From Roseomonas gilardii (GTDB taxonomy: Bacteria > Pseudomonadota > Alphaproteobacteria > Acetobacterales > Acetobacteraceae), in contig NZ_CP015584.1 of the NCBI RefSeq assembly GCF_001941945.1, forward strand, positions 248,001 to 312,000: a stretch of 64,000 nt of DNA. Direction: 5' to 3'. Position 1 is the stretch's first letter; each line of letters opens with the position of its first letter. Below, one piece after another: positions 59,853 through 64,000 of this stretch. The position numbers were made by a program, and so were the translations under genes. A model generated the notes under the pieces. It had not been told where the DNA came from and did no database searches. It saw only the letters and a program-made list of their open reading frames with translations.

Positions 59853-61214
59853 ATGAGCAGGAAGCAACTGAAGCTCGGTGCCTTTCTCAGCGTGCCTGGG
59901 AACCACCTCGCCGCCTGGCGGCATCCGGACGCCGTCACTGAGACGGATATGGATTTCGACTGGTACATGCGCCTGGCCCAACTGGCGGAGCACGGGAAGT
60001 TCGACACGATCTTCTTCCAGGACACGGTCGCGGTCGGTGGCAGCGACAAGCTGGCGGAGGGAAATCCGACACGCACCAAGCTCTGCCGGATCGTGAAGCT
60101 GGAGCCGACCGCGACGCTGGCTGCCTTGGCCGTCGGCACCACGCATATCGGGCTGATCGCCACGGCGACCACGACCTACAACGAGCCCTACAACATCGCC
60201 CGGCGCTTCGCGACCATCGACCATATCAGCAAAGGCCGTGCCGGCTGGAACCTCGTTACCTCGCAGATCGAGGACGAGGCGGGTAACTTCACCGCCGATC
60301 CGCACATGGCACATGCGCAGCGTTACGAGCGCGCCACGGAGTTCTATGACGTGGTCGCCGGCCTCTGGGACAGTTGGGAGGACGATGCCTTCCTGCACGA
60401 CAAGGAAAGCGGCCGATATTTCGACCCGGCGAAGATGCATTTCCTCCATCACCGGGGAAAGCATTTCTCCGTGCGGGGGCCGCTGAACGTTTCCCGCACG
60501 CCGCAGGGCCGTCCGGTGGTGGCACAGGCCGGCTCCTCGGAGCCGGGGCGCGAACTCGCGGCACGTACCGCTGACATCGTCTTCACGGCACAGACCGAAA
60601 TCGAGGATGCCCGCGCCTTCTACACTGATGTGAAGGGGCGCATGGCGAAGTACGGTCGGCACCCGGACGAGATGAAGATCATGCCCGGCTTCTCGCCGAT
60701 CGTCGGCCGCACGATGGAGGAGGCGCAGGCGAAGTTCCAGAGGCTGCAGGACCTGTTGCCGGACGATGTCGCCCTCTCGTCCCTGGACCGCTTCACGCGC
60801 GGCATGGATATCGAGCAGTATCCGATGGATGGTCCCATGCCGGAGCTGCCCGAGACCAATGCGGCCAAGGCGCGGCGCGATCTGATCATGACCATGGCGC
60901 GACGGGAGAAGATGACTCTGCGTGAGGTGGCGCGCAGCGTTTCCGCAGCCCAGGGGCACCGCATGCTGGTCGGCACGCCGGAGTACATGGCCGATCAGAT
61001 GCAGGAATGGCTGGAAACCGGGGCAGCGGATGGATTCAACGTGATCTGCAACTACTACCCGCAGCCGCTGGAGGAGTTCGTGGAACTGGTGATTCCTGAA
61101 CTGCAGCGCCGTGGCATCTTCCGTACGGAGTATGAAGGCCGCACGCTGCGGGAGAATCTGGGTCTGACGCGTCCTTCCAACGCCTTCGCCAAGACCCACC
61201 GCGACAGGGGATGA
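59853..61214 (+). CDS. NtaA/SnaA/DszA-family FMN-dependent monooxygenase, second copy
   Basis: 453-residue paralogue of the preceding gene, with the same order of motifs (KLGAFLSVPGNHLAAWRHPD, FDTIFFQDTVAV, GLIATATTTYNEPYNIARRF, GRAGWNLVTSQIEDEAGNF). The two differ mainly in residues 45-75 and the C-terminus, suggesting related but distinct substrates. 50 bp after the first copy with a weak ribosome site. Last gene of the cluster. Confidence 0.9.
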   Translation: MSRKQLKLGAFLSVPGNHLAAWRHPDAVTETDMDFDWYMRLAQLAEHGKFDTIFFQDTVAVGGSDKLAEGNPTRTKLCRIVKLEPTATLAALAVGTTHIGLIATATTTYNEPYNIARRFATIDHISKGRAGWNLVTSQIEDEAGNFTADPHMAHAQRYERATEFYDVVAGLWDSWEDDAFLHDKESGRYFDPAKMHFLHHRGKHFSVRGPLNVSRTPQGRPVVAQAGSSEPGRELAARTADIVFTAQTEIEDARAFYTDVKGRMAKYGRHPDEMKIMPGFSPIVGRTMEEAQAKFQRLQDLLPDDVALSSLDRFTRGMDIEQYPMDGPMPELPETNAAKARRDLIMTMARREKMTLREVARSVSAAQGHRMLVGTPEYMADQMQEWLETGAADGFNVICNYYPQPLEEFVELVIPELQRRGIFRTEYEGRTLRENLGLTRPSNAFAKTHRDRG

Positions 61215-61874
61215 AGAGGCCTATATCGCGCAGTACTGCTTGGTTCCGCGCTTTGCCAACGGATGGCTGCTTCTTCCGCTAAAGTGGATCTCGGCAGGCT
61301 GGATATGATGGCCCAGGAGCGGCAATCTTTCGACATTCCGTCTGGCAAAGTCACTTTCGAGGCACAACAGCTTCGCGCGAGGGCCAGCTAGCCTCGCGCC
61401 CCATGGACGCCCCGCCGCCCTCGGATGCCCCTGCCCCGCCTGCCTCCCCAGCGACGCCGGCGAGCAGGGTGCCGACCTCGCCCAGGTGATGTGACGGACC
61501 CGGCACTGCTCCGTCGAGGTCGCGCTGGGCTATCTGCGACCGGTGGACCTGTGGCGGAACAATGTCACCAGAAGGGTCTTTGCCCGGGCGAAGAAGCAGG
61601 ACTGACGAGGGGCGCCGGCAATCATAGCACTCTTGGTGGACTGCTGAAAACCCCGGCGGTGGCTGATGTTCGGCCGTGATTCGTTACGGCCAGCGTCTGG
61701 CAAGGCCGGGCGCCCGGAGGGCAATTCCTGGTGGCGCATCTCCAGCCTGCGCCTCGATGGCATTCCGGGTGCACCGCCGGTCGGATGGACGGATGTCTAT
61801 GTCGACGACGCCTATGCCTGTAGGCGCCGCCTGAATACTGAATCTTCCGCATTTCCCGTGCTGATGTTTGGGCA
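61215..61874. other. Gene-free stretch downstream of the monooxygenase cluster
   Basis: No intact gene. The first 275 bp show no protein similarity apart from a 42-codon frame at 61263-61391 without a clear ribosome site. A recombinase tail lies at 61491-61605. From 61606 to 61874 nothing is recognisable. Confidence 0.55.
61491..61605 (+). pseudogene. Tyrosine-recombinase-like C-terminal remnant
   Basis: Short frame RTRHCSVEVALGYLRPVDLW RNNVT is best read in two parts: CSVEVALGYLRP matches the region with the catalytic Tyr of phage-integrase-family recombinases, and VDLWRNNVTRRVF resembles their tails. It begins after an in-frame stop and ends at TGA 61603-61605. Too short for certainty. Confidence 0.45.
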
Positions 61875-62582
61875 TCAAGCGGCGAGAACACGGGCGCGGA
61901 GGAGAGCGAAGCCCGCCCGGCCATACATGGTGCGCTTGATCATCTTGAGGCGGTTGATCTGTCCTTCGGCAGGGCTGGAGGTCTAGGGTAGGTCGAATGC
62001 TGCCTGCACCGCGGCGAGGTCGCGATGCAGGCCGGTGGCAAAGCCCGCGAGAAGGGTGGCATTGGCCGCGCCCAGCACATCCTGAAGCGAATCGTCACCG
62101 TCCCGGCGCAGCACGCGACGGAGGCGTCGCGCCACCGCGAGCGCCTGACCCACTGCCGGAAGCTCGGCCGCCACCTGCGCGACAAGCAGGCGCTCGGGTT
62201 CGGGCAGCGCCTCCGGTTCCATGCTCATAAGGCGGGCCAATCCGCGACCTTCCGGTGCCCGCCATGACGGCGCCGCCGGCGCTTGCGGCCACGATTCCGC
62301 CCTGCGTGCCAAGGCCCAGTCGCGCACCATGCTCATGCCACAGGCAAAGCCACAGGCTCGCAGGTCACGCCAAAGCCGCGCGGCGTTGTGGCAGCCCTCG
62401 GCCCAGCGCCGCTCCAGCCATGCCGCATGCGGGTCGAGGAGGCTGTCGTGGGATGCTGGCGCAGCCGGCCGGCGAGGGTATCGGGCTGACGATCGGGCAG
62501 CAGGTCGACGACCCGATTGCGCTCGAGATCAACGAGAATGGTTCCGTAGCGACGTCCACGACGCCAAGCCCAGTCGTCGAGG
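61875..62582 (-). pseudogene. Degenerate ISL3-family transposase
   Basis: N-side piece: DDWAWRRGRRYGTILVDLER and VVDLLPDRQPDTLAGRLRQH, the start of the ISL3 DDE domain. After a deletion that removes most of the catalytic core and shifts frame: AAWLERRWAEGCHNAARLWR and DLRACGFACG. The C-terminal part continues to FDLP, then a TAG at 61983-61985 where the family has Trp, then TSSPAEGQINRLKMIKRTMY and GRAGFALLRARVLAA. Inactive by deletion and nonsense mutation. Confidence 0.8.
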
Positions 62583-62911
62583 CCCATCTGCACGGCGATC
62601 AGCATACTGGAAAGCGTGTTCGTCTCCGCCGCGATCAACGGCTTCACCCCGGCAAGCAGGAAGGCACGGTCCAGCAGGCCGCGCGTGGTGTTCGGCGGCG
62701 CCGGAAATACCAGTGGCACTGCCGCCAGTTCGCGCAGGGCCACGCCTCCTGCCGTCATCGGTGCCCCCCCTTGCCGGCACACGAGGAAAAGGCGCTGCCG
62801 GAAAAGCGGCTGGCTGAGCGCGGGCTGGGCGACATGGATGGTCGCCACTGCACGCGAAAAGCTCCCCGCCTCCACGATGCCGACGAAGTAGCGAAGATGG
62901 CGCAGTTGCAA
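62582..62911 (-). pseudogene. Decayed LysR regulator fused to the ISL3 remnant
   Basis: HTH start LQLRHLRYFVGIVEAGSFSR, AVATIHVAQPALSQ, then a jump to effector-domain sequence (LFLVCRQGGAPMT, LLDRAFLLAGVKPLIAAETN, TLSSMLIAVQMGL). About 90 codons between HTH and effector domain are lost and the C-terminus is replaced by transposase sequence at about 62582. No good start codon remains. It is divergent from the carboxymuconolactone-decarboxylase-like gene and may once have regulated it. Confidence 0.75.
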
Positions 62912-63378
62912 GCGGCATGGCCCTCCACGGATGGCATTGTGGCGGCCGGACCACGGGGTGAGCAGGGCCTGGAGGATGTTACGGACGTGGATGCTTCCAG
63001 ATGAGAGAGGATGTCTGGCGGGGAGTCCTGACCATCTCGCGGGATCCAGCGGTTGCGGCAAGACCACGTTGGGCATCATGGTGCTGGTCTGACGAAGCCC
63101 AATGCCGGTGTGGTGAAGCGGACGGTGGGGCTGAAGCCGCCATGGCTGCAGAAGCCCCCCTTATTTCGTCACCTCTCGCAGCCAACGGAAGCGCAGCCAA
63201 CGACGCAGCGAACAGGGCCCGCTACCGCTCCCGACGGCACGGCGACGGGCTGACATGACACAGAGTCAATGTCACGATCGTCAAACGGGAATAGAGCTTG
63301 AGCGTTCCGGGAAAATGGATATGCGGCACCGCAGCATCAATGTGCAGGGCGGTAGCAGCGGCACAAGGAGACCCAGCT
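62912..63378. other. Intergenic region upstream of the CMD-family gene
   Basis: About 465 bp with no convincing gene; contains the inverted repeat at 63251-63274 and the ribosome site of the next gene. Confidence 0.5.
63251..63274. promoter_or_regulatory. Imperfect dyad TGACATGAC/GTCAATGTCA
   Basis: Arms TGACATGAC (63251-63259) and GTCAATGTCA (63265-63274), complementary except for one extra A, about 105 bp upstream of the CMD-family start. A plausible activator or repressor site left over from the LysR control region. Confidence 0.4.
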
Positions 63379-63945
63379 TTGCGACTTCCCCTGATTCCAC
63401 CGAACGACCTCAACGCAGAGCAGAAACCTCTCTATGAGGACATGCTCAAGGGTATCTCCAGCAACTTCAACGCCTTTCAGGTGAAGCGGGAGGACGGCGC
63501 ATTGATGGGGCCCTGGAACCCCTGGTTGCACGAGCCACGTATCGGAAAGGCGATCTGGGAACTCACCCTCGCCCTGACCGCCGAGGCGAGCCTGCCCGAC
63601 AACCTGCGGCAGATCGCCATCCTGGTGGTAGGGGCTCATTTCAAGGCTGCCTACGAGCTCTATGCGCATATCGCCGTGGCGGAGAAGGAGGGCATGAAGC
63701 CCGAGCGGCTTGCGAGCCTTGCAGCGGGCGTGAAGCCGGTGGATTTCTCGCCGCAGGAGAGCGTGGTCTATGATTTCTCCCATGCATTGGTACGAGGTGG
63801 TGTGCTGCCGGAGCCAGTCTACAGGTTGGCGGTCGACAGCTTCGGTCAACATGGGACCAACGAGCTCATCTATTTGGTCGGTCTCTACAGTCTCGTGTCC
63901 ACGACGCTGAACGGCTTCAACGTCCCGGTCCCGGAACGTGACTAG
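63379..63945 (+). CDS. Carboxymuconolactone decarboxylase (CMD/AhpD-like) family protein, TTG start
   Basis: 188-residue helical protein of the CMD/AhpD superfamily: PLIPPNDLNAEQKPLYEDML, LRQIAILVVGAHFKAAYELY, AHIAVAEKEGMKPERLASLA, TNELIYLVGLYSLVSTTLNG. The AhpD CxxC pair is absent, so a decarboxylase or isomerase-type role is likelier than peroxidase. TTG 63379 is chosen because AAGGAG lies 8 bases upstream and family similarity begins there; no ATG fits. Complete within the window. Confidence 0.8.
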   Translation: MRLPLIPPNDLNAEQKPLYEDMLKGISSNFNAFQVKREDGALMGPWNPWLHEPRIGKAIWELTLALTAEASLPDNLRQIAILVVGAHFKAAYELYAHIAVAEKEGMKPERLASLAAGVKPVDFSPQESVVYDFSHALVRGGVLPEPVYRLAVDSFGQHGTNELIYLVGLYSLVSTTLNGFNVPVPERD

Positions 63946-64000
63946 GACGGCAGGCGCAAGGGCTCCGGCCGCTTCGGCCTGCGCCACGAACACACCATTC

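Noticed and set aside
61263-61391. 42-codon small open frame
   Set aside because: ATG without a ribosome site, no similarity, located in decayed DNA; not supportable as a gene.

Overview
The window is GC-rich DNA (mostly high GC at third codon positions) from what looks like a soil or plant-associated alphaproteobacterium. The mix of many orphan periplasmic binding proteins, CoA-ester catabolism operons, PaoABC-type oxidoreductase, HyuAB and NtaA-like monooxygenases resembles the Acetobacteraceae/Roseomonas group, but no rRNA or other marker gene is present, so this placement is an inference. No tRNA, rRNA, CRISPR array or prophage was seen.

Layout. 0.1-4.7 kb: a three-subunit molybdenum aldehyde oxidoreductase (paoABC-like) with a divergent TetR regulator. 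5.3-15.4 kb: a LacI-controlled regulon. A long minus-strand operon (LacI, tautomerase, acyl-CoA dehydrogenase, CoA-transferase, MaoC hydratase, binding protein, permease, PuuE-like deacetylase, HpcH aldolase) faces a plus-strand pair of DHDPS-family lyases, with two identical-core LacI palindromes in between. 15.4-16.1 kb is non-coding and full of short hairpins and an octamer repeat. 16.1-22.6 kb: a second, parallel module (binding protein, LysR, DUF4286, DHDPS-like, MaoC plus degenerate MaoC, acyl-CoA dehydrogenase, CaiB-type CoA-transferase). 22.8-26.9 kb: LysR facing an RraA aldolase, DUF1932 dehydrogenase and MFS transporter.

27-34.3 kb is less GC-rich to the eye and looks like an acquired aromatic O-demethylation locus: MetE-like zinc methyltransferase, branched-chain-type binding protein, VanAB-like Rieske oxygenase and reductase, an unusual LysR with two HTH domains, and an aromatic-acid MFS transporter. 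That transporter is cut short by an IS3-family element (34.3-35.5 kb), whose other side abuts the C-terminal part of a glutamine synthetase, so the IS marks a deletion or rearrangement junction. N-formylglutamate amidohydrolase and an M20 peptidase follow. 38-40.7 kb holds a PAP2 acid phosphatase between decayed transposase scraps. 40.7-46.3 kb: GntR regulator facing a NitT/TauT-type ABC transporter, an amidohydrolase and a TauE-like permease.

46.7-61.2 kb is one long plus-strand cluster: an oligopeptide-type ABC transporter whose binding protein appears circularly permuted, IclR, hydantoinase/oxoprolinase HyuB and HyuA, an M20 peptidase and two NtaA/SnaA-type flavin monooxygenases. Together they suggest import and hydrolysis of a cyclic amide or peptide-like compound followed by monooxygenation. 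61.2-63.3 kb is a graveyard (tyrosine-recombinase tail, ISL3 transposase with a nonsense codon, decayed LysR) ahead of a carboxymuconolactone-decarboxylase-family gene that starts with TTG. The most unusual items are the apparently permuted binding protein, the double-HTH LysR, the two parallel CoA/lyase modules sharing a lyase subfamily without the canonical DHDPS tyrosine, and the IS-mediated fusion of two truncated genes.
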